Shown here piece after piece: positions 49,718 to 58,363 of a stretch of DNA of 64,000 nucleotides. A program made the translations under genes and the position numbers. The number at the start of each line of letters is the position of its first letter. The first letter of the stretch is position 1. This DNA is from Trebonia sp030042015 (GTDB lineage: Bacteria > Actinomycetota > Actinomycetes > Streptosporangiales > Streptosporangiaceae). The notes below the pieces were generated by a model that was given only the letters and a program-made list of their open reading frames with translations, was not told the origin of the DNA and did no database searches. The stretch spans positions 15,474-79,473 of the forward strand of contig NZ_JASIAL010000436.1 of the NCBI RefSeq assembly GCF_030042015.1, in the 5' to 3' direction.

Positions 49718-50824
49718 TCAAGCCACGGCACCCCGTCCCGAGGGCTTCCGCAGCCGCTCGTAGAGATCGTCGACGCGCTGTGCGGTAGCGCTGATGCTAT
49801 AGCGGTCAGTCACCGCGCTGTCGGCCTTGCGCACCCGCGGCCCGGCGGCCACCGCTGCGCTAAGAGCCGCGCGCAGCGCCTCGGGGGTCCCCTCCACCTG
49901 TCGTGCCTGCTCGGTCTCGATCCCGTCCAACGCCGGGCACGTGGTGTACAGCACGGGCAGCCCGCTGGCCATGGCCTCGATCGCCGCGAGCCCGAACGTC
50001 TCCTGGCGGGATGCCATGACGTACAGGTCGAAGGCGGACAGCATCGCGACGGTGTCGGCCTGGAACCCCGCGAAGATGACCCGGTCGCCGGCCCCGGCCC
50101 TCGCCGCGTGTTCCTTCAGGTTGTCCATCTCCCCGCCACGGCCGACCACAAGCAGCACGCACCGCTCGCCGAGCAGCGGCTTCACGGCCTCGATCAGCAT
50201 GTCGACGCGCTTGTTCGAGTCCAGCCGGCCCAGCGTCCCGATCACGTACGTGTCCGGCCGGATGCCGAACTGCTCACGGGCGCGGGTGCGCGCCTCCGGG
50301 TCGAAGGCGAACGCGGCGGTGTCCACCCCGTTCGGGATCACCGTGATCTTCCGCGCCGGGACACCCCACTTGACGAGGCGATCCCGGACGACGTCGGACA
50401 CAGCGATCGTGCCGTCGGAGAAAAACTCCGAGGCGAGGTAGAGCCCCCGTACCCCGGAGGTCATCTTCCTCCGCTCGATGTGCGTTTCGCCGATCGAATG
50501 CTCGGTCGTGACCACCACCGGCGTCCTGGCCAGCCGCGCGGCCGGGCGGGCGTAGATCTGCGACCGGTACAGGTGGGCGTGCACCACGTCGTACCGCCCG
50601 GCCCTGATCAGCGAGCTCAGCCTCGGCAGGGCCGTCAGGTCGGTGTTGCGCCGCATCCCGATGTCGCGCACTGAAGTGCCCTGCGCCCGGATCTGCTCGG
50701 CGATCGGGCCCGGGTTATAGAGCGTGACGACGTCGGAGTCGTGCCTGGTGTGCCGCAGCAGCATGGCCAGCTGAGTCTCGGCGCCCCCGGCGTCCAGCCC
50801 GGTTATCACGTGCAGCACCTTCAT
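49718..50824 (-). CDS. GT4-family glycosyltransferase
   Basis: A 368-residue GT-B enzyme. N-terminus MKVLHVITGLDAGGAETQLA with the glycine-rich acceptor loop; YDVVHAHLYRSQIYARPA; VIPNGVDTAAFAFD; IGTLGRLDSNKRVDML; and donor site MASRQETFGLAAIEAMASGL. It is the common type that extends undecaprenyl-linked oligosaccharides. A GAGGG box precedes ATG 50824. It is followed immediately by the PelF-like gene. Confidence 0.87.
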   Translation of the reverse strand: MKVLHVITGLDAGGAETQLAMLLRHTRHDSDVVTLYNPGPIAEQIRAQGTSVRDIGMRRNTDLTALPRLSSLIRAGRYDVVHAHLYRSQIYARPAARLARTPVVVTTEHSIGETHIERRKMTSGVRGLYLASEFFSDGTIAVSDVVRDRLVKWGVPARKITVIPNGVDTAAFAFDPEARTRAREQFGIRPDTYVIGTLGRLDSNKRVDMLIEAVKPLLGERCVLLVVGRGGEMDNLKEHAARAGAGDRVIFAGFQADTVAMLSAFDLYVMASRQETFGLAAIEAMASGLPVLYTTCPALDGIETEQARQVEGTPEALRAALSAAVAAGPRVRKADSAVTDRYSISATAQRVDDLYERLRKPSGRGAVA

Positions 50825-50861
50825 GACTGCCTTGCCCTCACTTTCATTGCTGTGTCCCCCT

Positions 50862-51629
50862 TCATTGCCATGAATCCCGGCGCCTGCCCTGCATCGCGAC
50901 GTAGCCCCGGTAGAGCAGTCGCTTGGCCGTCATCCGGCTGGACGTGTCGCGCTCGCCGACGTAGATGCGCGGCAGCGCCAGCATGCCGAGGTCGGTCAGC
51001 CGCGGCGCCTCGACGGCGCACGCGTACTCGTAGCCCGCGTCGCGCACAGCCTGCCTGGCCGCGGCATCCATGGACCCGAAGGGGTATGCGAAGCCGCGGA
51101 CTTCGGCCTCGGTCTGCTTGTGCAGGCTGTCCCGGCTGCCGCCGACCTCGGCTGCCAGCCGCCCATGGTCCGCGCCCGCCAGCCGCATGTGAGTGGCGCT
51201 GTGCGAACCGATCTCCATACCCGCGGCGGCCAGTTCGCCGACCTGAGACCAGGTCAGGAGCGGCCAGAGCGTGCCGTCGTCCCAGTCGTTGTTTCCCCCG
51301 GCCTTGTCCGAGATGACGAAGACGGTCGCGGTGAAGCCGTGGCGGAGCAGCACGGGGGCAGCATGCTCTAGCACGCTCGCGTAGCCGTCGTCGAACGTGA
51401 TGCCGACAAGCCCGCGGGCCCGGCCCGCGCGCATGGCGGTCACCAGCGTCCCCACCGCCACGCCGCGCAGTTTGTGCCGCCGCAGCCAGGACATCTGCGC
51501 GGCGAACCGCTCCGGTGAGACGCACAGCATGTTCGGATCGTGGCTCACCCGGTCCACGGCGTGGTACATCAGGATCAGCGGCACGGAGCTTAGGGGAATA
51601 CGCCCCTGGCCGTTCGGTGCGGCTCTCAT
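50862..51629 (-). CDS. NodB-type polysaccharide deacetylase
   Basis: A 255-residue CE4-like domain. Metal and catalytic residues are seen in GITFDDGYASVLEH (two Asp), SHSATHMRLAG (His-x3-His) and the later RGFAYPFGSMD. It removes acetyl groups from N-acetylhexosamine units. There is no signal peptide, so it may act on lipid-linked or cytosolic intermediates, or be exported otherwise. ATG 51629 overlaps the upstream stop (ATGA). Confidence 0.85.
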   Translation of the reverse strand: MRAAPNGQGRIPLSSVPLILMYHAVDRVSHDPNMLCVSPERFAAQMSWLRRHKLRGVAVGTLVTAMRAGRARGLVGITFDDGYASVLEHAAPVLLRHGFTATVFVISDKAGGNNDWDDGTLWPLLTWSQVGELAAAGMEIGSHSATHMRLAGADHGRLAAEVGGSRDSLHKQTEAEVRGFAYPFGSMDAAARQAVRDAGYEYACAVEAPRLTDLGMLALPRIYVGERDTSSRMTAKRLLYRGYVAMQGRRRDSWQ

Positions 51630-53104
51630 GGCCACGCTCTCACGGTTACCGTGGGCGCCGTCCGCCCCCTGGACCGCCGGGGCGCCCGGGGCGCCCGGGC
51701 CCGCGCCGGCCGGGAGGGGAGGGCGGCGCGCACGACTCCGGCCGCGGTCCGCGCCAGGATCACCGCGTCCAGCCACGGTGACCAGTACTCGATGTAGTAG
51801 TTGTCGAACCGCACCCGCTCCGCGAGCGACGTGTCGCCGGTGAGGCCGTGCACCTGCGCCCAGCCGGTAAGCCCGGCGGGCATCCGGGTCCGGTCGGCGT
51901 ACCGCGGAACCTCGTGCCGGAAGCGCTGCGCGAAGTACGGCCGCTCGGGCCGCGGACCGACCAGCGACATGTCGCCGCGCACCACGTTCGCCAGCTGTGG
52001 CAGCTCATCGAGGTGAGTGGCCCGCAGCCACCGGCCGAGCGGTCTGCACAGCTCCCCTGGCACCTCCCAGCGGGTGTCCGGGTCGCCGTGCACCTCAAGC
52101 GTCCGGAGCTTCACGACCTGTGCTACCCGGCCCTCGCCGGTCACCCGGTCCTGCCGGAACAGGACCGGGGGACCGGAGCGCAGCCGGACGGCGACCGCCA
52201 GGGCGAGGACCACGGGCGTGACGGCAATGCCGAGCACGAGTCCGACGAAGAGATCGAACGCGCGCTTGGCCGCCAGCCGGACCCGCGGCCGCCGCCGCAG
52301 GGGGATGAGAGGCACACCCCAGATCTCGTCCAGGGAGCCGCGCGGCACCGCCATGCCCAGCTCGTAGAGCCTAGGCGCCACGCACACGTCGGCTCCGAGC
52401 GGCGAGCTGGCCCGCAGCAGCGCCACCATGTCCTCGTCGCGGCAGTTGCTTGAGAAGCACACGATGACCCGGCCGATGCCGTGCGCCTGCACCACCTCGG
52501 CAAGCTCGGACAAAGTGCCGAGCGTTGGCACAGGCAGGTCGCGGCGCGGCGGCCCGTCGTCGACGAACCCGGCGGGCCACAGGCCGAGTTCCTGGTGCGT
52601 TTCCATGAGCTCGGCGACGTAAGCGCCGAAGGTTCCGGCACCGACGACGACCGCCGGCTCTGCCAGCAGGCCACGGCGGTGCACCGCGCGCAGCGCGGCA
52701 GTGGCCGCGACCCGGCAGCCGAGCACGAGCCCCGCCGAGCAGATCCCGAGTACCAGCAGCCTCCGTTCCGGCAGCCAGGCCAGCAGCACTGGCAGCGGCA
52801 GTGCCGCCGCCGCCAGGATCTGGCCAGCCTGGTCCGAGGCCCGCAGGCAGATGCGCAGCCGGTGCTGCCCGCCCGCGGCGAGGATGGAGATCACGGCCGT
52901 GGCGTAGACCGTACAGGCAAGCGGCTTGCCGACCGCACCGCTGACCACGCATGCCGCTACCAGACCGGTAGCGTCGGCGGCAGGCAGCGCGGCCAGGCGG
53001 GCCAGCCGCCCGCCGCGCGCCACGGCCGGGCCCCCGGCCCCCTGGCTCCCCGGCCGCCGGGTATCGAGCGCCCGGCGGCCCGAGATCAGGTGGTCTGCCA
53101 TCAT
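51626..53104 (-). CDS. polyprenyl-phosphate sugar-1-phosphate transferase (WbaP/EpsE-like)
   Basis: A 492-residue polyprenyl glycosylphosphotransferase. Four N-terminal helices (about 40-150), then a CoA-binding-like Rossmann domain (VVVGAGTFGAYVAELME). The C-terminal catalytic domain has KRAFDLFVGLVLGI, PPVLFRQDRVTGEG, THLDELPQLANVVRGDMSLV then GPRPERP. It starts repeat-unit synthesis on undecaprenyl phosphate. The tail is Arg/Ala/Pro-rich. Start at ATG 53104 or the adjacent ATG 53101; the upstream flavoprotein stop overlaps. Confidence 0.9.
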   Translation of the reverse strand: MMADHLISGRRALDTRRPGSQGAGGPAVARGGRLARLAALPAADATGLVAACVVSGAVGKPLACTVYATAVISILAAGGQHRLRICLRASDQAGQILAAAALPLPVLLAWLPERRLLVLGICSAGLVLGCRVAATAALRAVHRRGLLAEPAVVVGAGTFGAYVAELMETHQELGLWPAGFVDDGPPRRDLPVPTLGTLSELAEVVQAHGIGRVIVCFSSNCRDEDMVALLRASSPLGADVCVAPRLYELGMAVPRGSLDEIWGVPLIPLRRRPRVRLAAKRAFDLFVGLVLGIAVTPVVLALAVAVRLRSGPPVLFRQDRVTGEGRVAQVVKLRTLEVHGDPDTRWEVPGELCRPLGRWLRATHLDELPQLANVVRGDMSLVGPRPERPYFAQRFRHEVPRYADRTRMPAGLTGWAQVHGLTGDTSLAERVRFDNYYIEYWSPWLDAVILARTAAGVVRAALPSRPARARAPRAPRRSRGRTAPTVTVRAWP

Positions 53105-54327
53105 CGTCCCGCCGGAACGGGGGGCTTCACGCGATACCCTGCACCAGCCAGCTGCCGGCCCACCGTCGTCGCGGCGTGGCGCGAACCGTAGACGAACCGC
53201 ATGACGGGCCCCATGGTGGGCGCCACCAGCGGGCCGATGAAGTAGAGCCCGTGCACGGAGGACTCATAGCCCGGTCCGACGACCGGGGTCCCGGCGACGC
53301 CGCGCAGCGCGGACTGGATCTCTGCGCTCAGGAAGCGCATCCTGCTCAGGTTGGCCCGGTAGCCGGTGCCGGCGATGATGTGGTCGGCGGTCAGCTCCTT
53401 GCTGGTTCCTCCGGACGTGACCTCTAGCCGGACCCGGCTGCCCTGCGGTTCCACCGAGGTGACGGCATGTCCGGTCAGCACGGTGAACTGCCCCTCCACC
53501 CGGCTGCGGAGCCAGCAGGCACCGGCCGGTCCAAGGGCCGTCCGCGCCCGGTACACCCGGGTGTTCCGCGGCAGGTGCCTGAACGCCTGGGGGTGGTTGG
53601 AGTAGAACCAGCTGCTCCAGCCAGAACCGAGCCCGGATTCCGGCTCCCGTATCCGTTGCGGCAGCGGGCGGTCCGGCGGCAGCGGATTCCCGTTCCAGGC
53701 CAGCCGCGGCTCCCGCGCCAGCACCGTTACGTCGGCGCCGCTTTCGTGCAGCAGCGCCGCCGATTCCAGCGCCGACTGGCCGGCGCCGATGACGATGACC
53801 TGCTGGCCGCGGAAGGCCGAGAGGTCCGTGTGCGCGGAGCTGTGCGTGCACAGCCCCTCGGGCAGCCCGGAGAGGAACTCCGGCACGTAAGCGAAGTGCT
53901 CGACGCCGACCGCGACCACGACCGCGCGGGCGGAGACGTCGGCGCTGCCGTCGACGGTCAGCCGGAAGCCGCCGTCTTCCCTGGCGACATTGGTGACCAG
54001 CGCTTCCTCTACCGCAAGGCCGAGCTCGGACCGGAACCACTGGCCGTAGGCCACGAACGTGTCCAGCGGGACCGGCAGGCCGTAGCTGGCGTAGGAGCGC
54101 CCCGTCGCCGCGCAGAAGGCCTCGAGCGTGCGGGCGGCACCGGGATCTGACAGATTGGAAGCGAAGCCCTGTGACTTGAGGTACATGCCCTTCGGCATGG
54201 CGTCGCGCCACAGTCGCATCGGCATGCCAAACTGACGGTAGCCGACGCCGGCCGCGCTCAGGTGTGCGGCCAGTGAGAGGCCGTACGGGCCTGCTCCGAT
54301 AACGGCCACGTCGACGGCATCGGTCAT
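53101..54327 (-). CDS. FAD/NAD(P)-dependent flavoprotein, monooxygenase-like
   Basis: 408 residues. The FAD motif is VAVIGAGPYGLSLAAHL; the second dinucleotide motif QVIVIGAGQSALESAALLHE; the C-terminal ATGTGYRAN-like signature is present as IIAGTGYRANLSRM. This architecture is shared by flavin-containing and N-hydroxylating monooxygenases. Its substrate in a polysaccharide cluster is not known; it could act on a sugar-linked amine or on a separate metabolite made with the ATP-grasp enzyme. GGAGGAACC lies before ATG 54327. Confidence 0.75.
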   Translation of the reverse strand: MTDAVDVAVIGAGPYGLSLAAHLSAAGVGYRQFGMPMRLWRDAMPKGMYLKSQGFASNLSDPGAARTLEAFCAATGRSYASYGLPVPLDTFVAYGQWFRSELGLAVEEALVTNVAREDGGFRLTVDGSADVSARAVVVAVGVEHFAYVPEFLSGLPEGLCTHSSAHTDLSAFRGQQVIVIGAGQSALESAALLHESGADVTVLAREPRLAWNGNPLPPDRPLPQRIREPESGLGSGWSSWFYSNHPQAFRHLPRNTRVYRARTALGPAGACWLRSRVEGQFTVLTGHAVTSVEPQGSRVRLEVTSGGTSKELTADHIIAGTGYRANLSRMRFLSAEIQSALRGVAGTPVVGPGYESSVHGLYFIGPLVAPTMGPVMRFVYGSRHAATTVGRQLAGAGYRVKPPVPAGR

Positions 54328-54388
54328 GATCGGGTTCCTCCTTGGTGAAGTTGCATTGGTTCAGCGGGGCGCTAGTCTGCCGTGCCGG

Positions 54389-55762
54389 TCAAGGCTGTGC
54401 AGTGGTCTGGGTCTGGGTCTGGGGACATGGGGACGCGCTGTCCAGGCGCGGGGCGGCTCGCCCCGCAGTCGCGGGCGCGGAGTTTCCCCCGTGGGCGGCA
54501 AGGCGGCCCGGCCGGTAACGGAAGCCGTCGCGAGCGGAGTGCACCCGGTGGCCGGTGAACCGGCGGGTGACCGAGCGCCAGCCCATGCGCACGCACATGA
54601 GCCCGAACGGCCGCAGGTCATCCCGCGCGAACCATGCCCACTCATCGGCGGTGCGCAGCGAGGCCAGCCAGGGCCGCAGGCCAAGTTCGCCGGCCCGCCA
54701 CTGCGCGAGCGCGCTGATCGGGTCGTAGTTCTCGACCACGAAGCAGCGGCCGTCCACCTGGGTGGCTTCGGGGATCGGCTGGCCGGTCAGGTCGAGATAG
54801 GCAGCCAGCGCCACGTCGGTGCCCGCGGTGTCGCGGAACAGCCGGAACTGCGCGCCCAGCCGCGGGTTGAAGTCCAGCAGATGGTAGCGGCCGTCCCGGT
54901 CGTCCAGCCGGATGTCCAGGTCGAGCAGCCCGCGGTAGCCAAGCCGGGCGAGCAGCGAGGTAACCTCACCCCGGAGGGCGTCGTTCGCGGTCGCCCTGCC
55001 GCGGCTTGTCAGGCCGGCGCCGACCGGGTAGGACCGCTCCTTAACGCCGGTGAAAGCGGGCCGGCAGTCGGCGGCGGCGTCGCAGTAGCCGTGGAAGAAC
55101 CAGTCATGGCCCTGGCCGCCGGGGATGAACTCCTGCAGCATGAGGCCTGCGTCGGCGTGCGCGCAGTTCTCGTAGACCCGGCCGAGTTCGTCTTCGTCCG
55201 CGACCACCTGGGTGCTGCGCAGGCCCTTGGATGCGTTCCAGGGCGCGGTCAGCTTGGCGATTACCGGGTACCCGGCCGCTTGGGCGAAGTCCCGCGCCTC
55301 GGCGCGCGACCCGGGCAGGGCAGTGCGCGGCGAGGCGACGCCGAGTTCGTCGCAGATCTCGTGCAGCGAGTACTTGCCGGCCAGCCGCCGCGGCAGGTCT
55401 GGCGGGGGATCCGGGAACAGGAACCGCTCCCGCAGGGCGCCACCGTGCTCGGCGAGGAAGAGCGCGCCCGCGTCGTCCGTGGTGATCAGGACGGCCTGGC
55501 GGCCGATGATCGCCGCGAGGCGCGTCAGCCCGTCAAGCACCCGGTCGACATCGTCGGGACTGGGACGCCAGAAGAAGCGGCCCTGCAGGTACCTCGAGCC
55601 GGCGGCTGGAGCCAGCGGGTCCTCGTGCACCCCGTAGACCGGGACGCCGATGCGGCCCAGGCTCCTGATCACGCCAAGCCCGCCATGGTGCATAACGTTC
55701 GGATCGAACTTCAGCACAACGGCTGGTGTGCTGGTATCCACCGAGTGGATCGTGTCCCTCAT
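54389..55762 (-). CDS. ATP-grasp ligase-like protein
   Basis: 457 residues. ATP-grasp features: QAVLITTDDAGALFLAEH, AGYPVIAKLTAPWNASKGLR, LQEFIPGGQGHDWFFHGYCD and the metal site YHLLDFNPRLGAQFRLF. Such enzymes join a carboxylate to an amine through an acyl phosphate. No substrate can be read. The tail is low-complexity (PQTQTQTTAQP). First gene of the operon; GGGAGGGG lies ten bases before ATG 55762, which is preferred to an upstream GTG. Confidence 0.8.
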   Translation of the reverse strand: MRDTIHSVDTSTPAVVLKFDPNVMHHGGLGVIRSLGRIGVPVYGVHEDPLAPAAGSRYLQGRFFWRPSPDDVDRVLDGLTRLAAIIGRQAVLITTDDAGALFLAEHGGALRERFLFPDPPPDLPRRLAGKYSLHEICDELGVASPRTALPGSRAEARDFAQAAGYPVIAKLTAPWNASKGLRSTQVVADEDELGRVYENCAHADAGLMLQEFIPGGQGHDWFFHGYCDAAADCRPAFTGVKERSYPVGAGLTSRGRATANDALRGEVTSLLARLGYRGLLDLDIRLDDRDGRYHLLDFNPRLGAQFRLFRDTAGTDVALAAYLDLTGQPIPEATQVDGRCFVVENYDPISALAQWRAGELGLRPWLASLRTADEWAWFARDDLRPFGLMCVRMGWRSVTRRFTGHRVHSARDGFRYRPGRLAAHGGNSAPATAGRAAPRLDSASPCPQTQTQTTAQP

Positions 55763-56249
55763 GGCGGTGCGGCCCCTCCCAAGACGACCCACTGTTCACA
55801 TCTGCAGTCCGGTTCAGTCTGGCTCCTATAGGACGACGCGCCAGCTACCGGTATTGTTTACGCGAAGGAAGCTTTTTTTCTCTTATCTGGCTTTCCGGGG
55901 TTCCGCAGTTGATCAAGCTCTAGGGAGCGTTTCAGGCTGAAGACACAGGCCAGTGCGGGTTGTCTGCAACTTTGGCCGGGAGCCCGCCCAGCACTTTGGC
56001 GGTGGCGACCTTCAGATAACCGCCCGATCGCGGCCCCGGGAGTTCCCGTGGGGGTTCAGCCCGACGCAGCGGCCAGCCGACGGCACCCCCGGTAGCCGAC
56101 TTACCGGCACCCGGCGCGTGTTTAGTTCTGTGTCAACCAGATGCCCTGCGCGAGCGTCAATGCTGCGTGAGATTGGGGCTTTTGGCTGTCATGCGACATC
56201 GTTCGCACAGAACAGCTCAATGCAGGCTGACATCGGGAAGGAGTTACGC
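55763..56249. promoter_or_regulatory. divergent intergenic region, EPS operon / Ig-like gene
   Basis: 487 bp without a convincing gene. It must hold the promoter of the 12-gene polysaccharide operon. The palindrome TCCTATAGGA (55824-55833) contains a TATAGG -10-like box on the minus strand. A T-run (55870-55876) lies further out. On the plus side, AAGGAG precedes the Ig-like gene. I see no known riboswitch. Confidence 0.4.
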
Positions 56250-57686
56250 ATGGGACTGAACCGAACGTCGGGTACGGCAAGGGAGCCTGGCCTGGGCGCG
56301 GAGACCGCGGGCTCTGGCGGTCGCCACCGCAGGGCTGGCGGCGGGAAGCTGGCCGGGAGCCCGGCCAAGGTGGCGGCGGCCAGCGCGCTGCTGGTCATTC
56401 CGGCGCTGGCCGCGGTGTCGGCCTTCGCCCCCGCGGCGAGCGCGGCAGTGGCGCATCCGGCGGCGAAGCAGCCGTCGAAGGTGACGGTGTCCGCCGCGCC
56501 CGGCACGGCGGTGGCCGGCACCAAGGTGACACTGTCGGCGACCGTCAAGTCGGCGGGCGCCACGCCGACCGGGACGGTCAGCTTCTATTCGGGCTCGGTC
56601 AAGCTGTGCGCGGCGGCGCTGGCCCGCGCGGCCGGGCACTGCACGGCGGTGTTCCGCACGGCCGGCACCTACACGGTGACCGGCAAGTACTCGGGGAACA
56701 GCGCGCACGCCGCCGCCTCGGGCACGACCAGGGTCAAGGCCACCCTGGCCGCCACCGGCACGGTCGTGTCGGTGAGCACGTCCAGCCCCTACCCCGGCGA
56801 GGCGGTGACGCTGACCGCGGCCGTTTCCTCGCACAGCCCGCTGGCCCCGACCGGCACGGTGAAGTTCTCCGACGCGGCCGGCACCTTGTGCACCGGGACG
56901 CTCAGCGGCGGGAAGGCGCACTGCACCCACGCCTGGAAGGCGACAGGGCACTACACCGTGACCGCCAGGTACGCGGGCGACGGCGCGCATGCCGCGTCCT
57001 CACGGACGTCCGGCGCCATCACGGTGGCAAAGCTCGCGACGGCCACGGACATCACCAGCATCAGCCCTGGCAGCGTCGCCCCCGGAACTCCGTCGACCGT
57101 CACGGTGACCGTGACTACGCCAGCGGGTACCCCGGCACCGACCGGGACCGTGACAATCGCGCCGACCGACGTCGCGCCGCCCGTAGCGGCGGGCTATATC
57201 TGCACTGTCAAACTCACGGCCACGTCGGACGGGACGGGCTCTTGCGAGGTCACGCCTCCTAATCCGTCCTACGGGATAATTGATTACGAGGCCACGTATG
57301 GCGGCGACAGCGCGCATGGCAGCTCGGTCTCCACGGGGACGCACGAGCTCCTCGTGCCGGACACCACGACAACGACTGTCGCGTTCAGCCCGGCGGCAGG
57401 CACCGTCCACATGACGGACGTGATAACGGCCACCGTGGTGAACGAGGCAGGCGACAACATCTCCCCGTCGGCCGGCGGTACCGGAACCGTGACGTTCTCG
57501 ATCGGCGGCACCGACATCTCCGGGTGCATCGATGTTTCGCTGAGCTATTCCGACGCGACCGGCAACACGGCGACGTGCGACTACACGCCCGGGGCATCAG
57601 GGTCGGTCACGGTGACCGCCGCATACTCCGGCGACGACCTGAACGACCCGTCATCGGGCACCGGTTCTCTTTCCGTGACTTCTTAA
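56250..57686 (+). CDS. secreted Ig-like domain repeat protein 1
   Basis: 478 residues. A basic N-terminus and a hydrophobic segment (AAASALLVIPALAAVSAFAP, about 45-64) ending ASA form a long signal peptide. Four or five bacterial Ig-like (Big_3) domains follow, each with PTGTVSFYSG- or PTGTVKFSD-type strands, paired cysteines (LCTGTLSGGKAHC) and a closing Y-x-V-T-A-x-Y. Extracellular; a role in adhesion or matrix is usual for such proteins but unproven. No cell-wall anchor motif. AAGGAG precedes ATG 56250; a strong terminator follows. Confidence 0.8.
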   Translation: MGLNRTSGTAREPGLGAETAGSGGRHRRAGGGKLAGSPAKVAAASALLVIPALAAVSAFAPAASAAVAHPAAKQPSKVTVSAAPGTAVAGTKVTLSATVKSAGATPTGTVSFYSGSVKLCAAALARAAGHCTAVFRTAGTYTVTGKYSGNSAHAAASGTTRVKATLAATGTVVSVSTSSPYPGEAVTLTAAVSSHSPLAPTGTVKFSDAAGTLCTGTLSGGKAHCTHAWKATGHYTVTARYAGDGAHAASSRTSGAITVAKLATATDITSISPGSVAPGTPSTVTVTVTTPAGTPAPTGTVTIAPTDVAPPVAAGYICTVKLTATSDGTGSCEVTPPNPSYGIIDYEATYGGDSAHGSSVSTGTHELLVPDTTTTTVAFSPAAGTVHMTDVITATVVNEAGDNISPSAGGTGTVTFSIGGTDISGCIDVSLSYSDATGNTATCDYTPGASGSVTVTAAYSGDDLNDPSSGTGSLSVTS

Positions 57687-57696
57687 ACAATCCGGG

Positions 57697-57734
57697 GCTG
57701 AATCCGGCGGCCAATGGTGGCCGCCGGATTCAGC
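57697..57734 (+). terminator. perfect hairpin terminator after Ig-like gene 1
   Basis: Arms GCTGAATCCGGCGGCC and its exact complement (16 bp) with loop AATGGT, 11 bp after the stop codon. No T-run, as is common for high-GC terminators. Confidence 0.8.
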
Positions 57735-57850
57735 GTGATAAACGCACCGAGATAGATTCGAGTGGATTCTGCCTGTCCGCGACCCTGCACACTGTCCGCG
57801 CACTTAAAAAGCTTCCGGCCGCCCATGGTCGAAGGCGCACGCCGGACGCG

Positions 57851-57880
57851 GCCCCGCCGACGCTTCGGTAGGGGCGTTTT
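57851..57880 (+). terminator. terminator-like hairpin with T-run
   Basis: GCCCC-G-CCGA / TCGG-TA-GGGGC around a CGCT loop, then GTTTT. It stands alone in the gene-free 57735-58314 stretch and may mark a lost gene. Confidence 0.5.
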
Positions 57881-57932
57881 GAATGATTTGTCGCAACCTG
57901 CGCTTGAGACTTCCGGGGGTCCGGCCATGATC

Positions 57933-57989
57933 GCGAAGACTTTTCGTACCTGCGGGTGCAAAATCTCTGCTCGATAAAGAAGTCTTCGC
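57933..57989. repeat. 10-bp inverted repeat with 37-bp spacer
   Basis: GCGAAGACTT (57933-57942) and AAGTCTTCGC (57980-57989), perfect arms, in the non-coding stretch between two Ig-like genes. Function unknown. The rest of 57735-58314 shows no gene I can support. Confidence 0.5.
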
Positions 57990-58314
57990 AATAATCGGCA
58001 CGACCAGGGTCCGGGCTGTGGCGCTATAGCAACTCCGTCCCCGCCACCGCATCACTGTCATCTTTGGCTAAGCGGCATTCGCGCCTGGACACGGCGACCG
58101 GCTCATCTCCTCGCGGGCATCAAGAGAGCCGGGCTGGCTGCATGAGATGCCGCAGCAGTCGACGCCGGCACCACCTTGCACCGCCCTGCGCTGCCCGCCG
58201 CGCCAGCAGCACACGGGAAAACCGGCCGCCCGCCAAACGACAGCTGGCTGGCGCCGCCTTCGCGAGAAGGACCGGCGCCAGCCAGCTCACATGTTCGACT
58301 GTGGCATCGGCCGC

Positions 58315-58356
58315 GTTGACGGTCATGCCGTCCAATTGGACGGCATGACCGTCAAC
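58315..58356 (-). terminator. 42-bp perfect palindrome, terminator of Ig-like gene 2
   Basis: 21-bp arms (start GTTGACGGTCATGCCGTCC) meeting without a spacer, ending 8 bp from the stop codon of the minus-strand gene. Likely a strong terminator for that gene and able to act from the other side. Confidence 0.75.
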
Positions 58357-58363
58357 GGCTCAG

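Noticed and set aside
55763..56249. Search for a c-di-AMP (ydaO-type) or other riboswitch before the first Ig-like gene
   Set aside because: No conserved core could be matched by eye; hairpins present are unremarkable.
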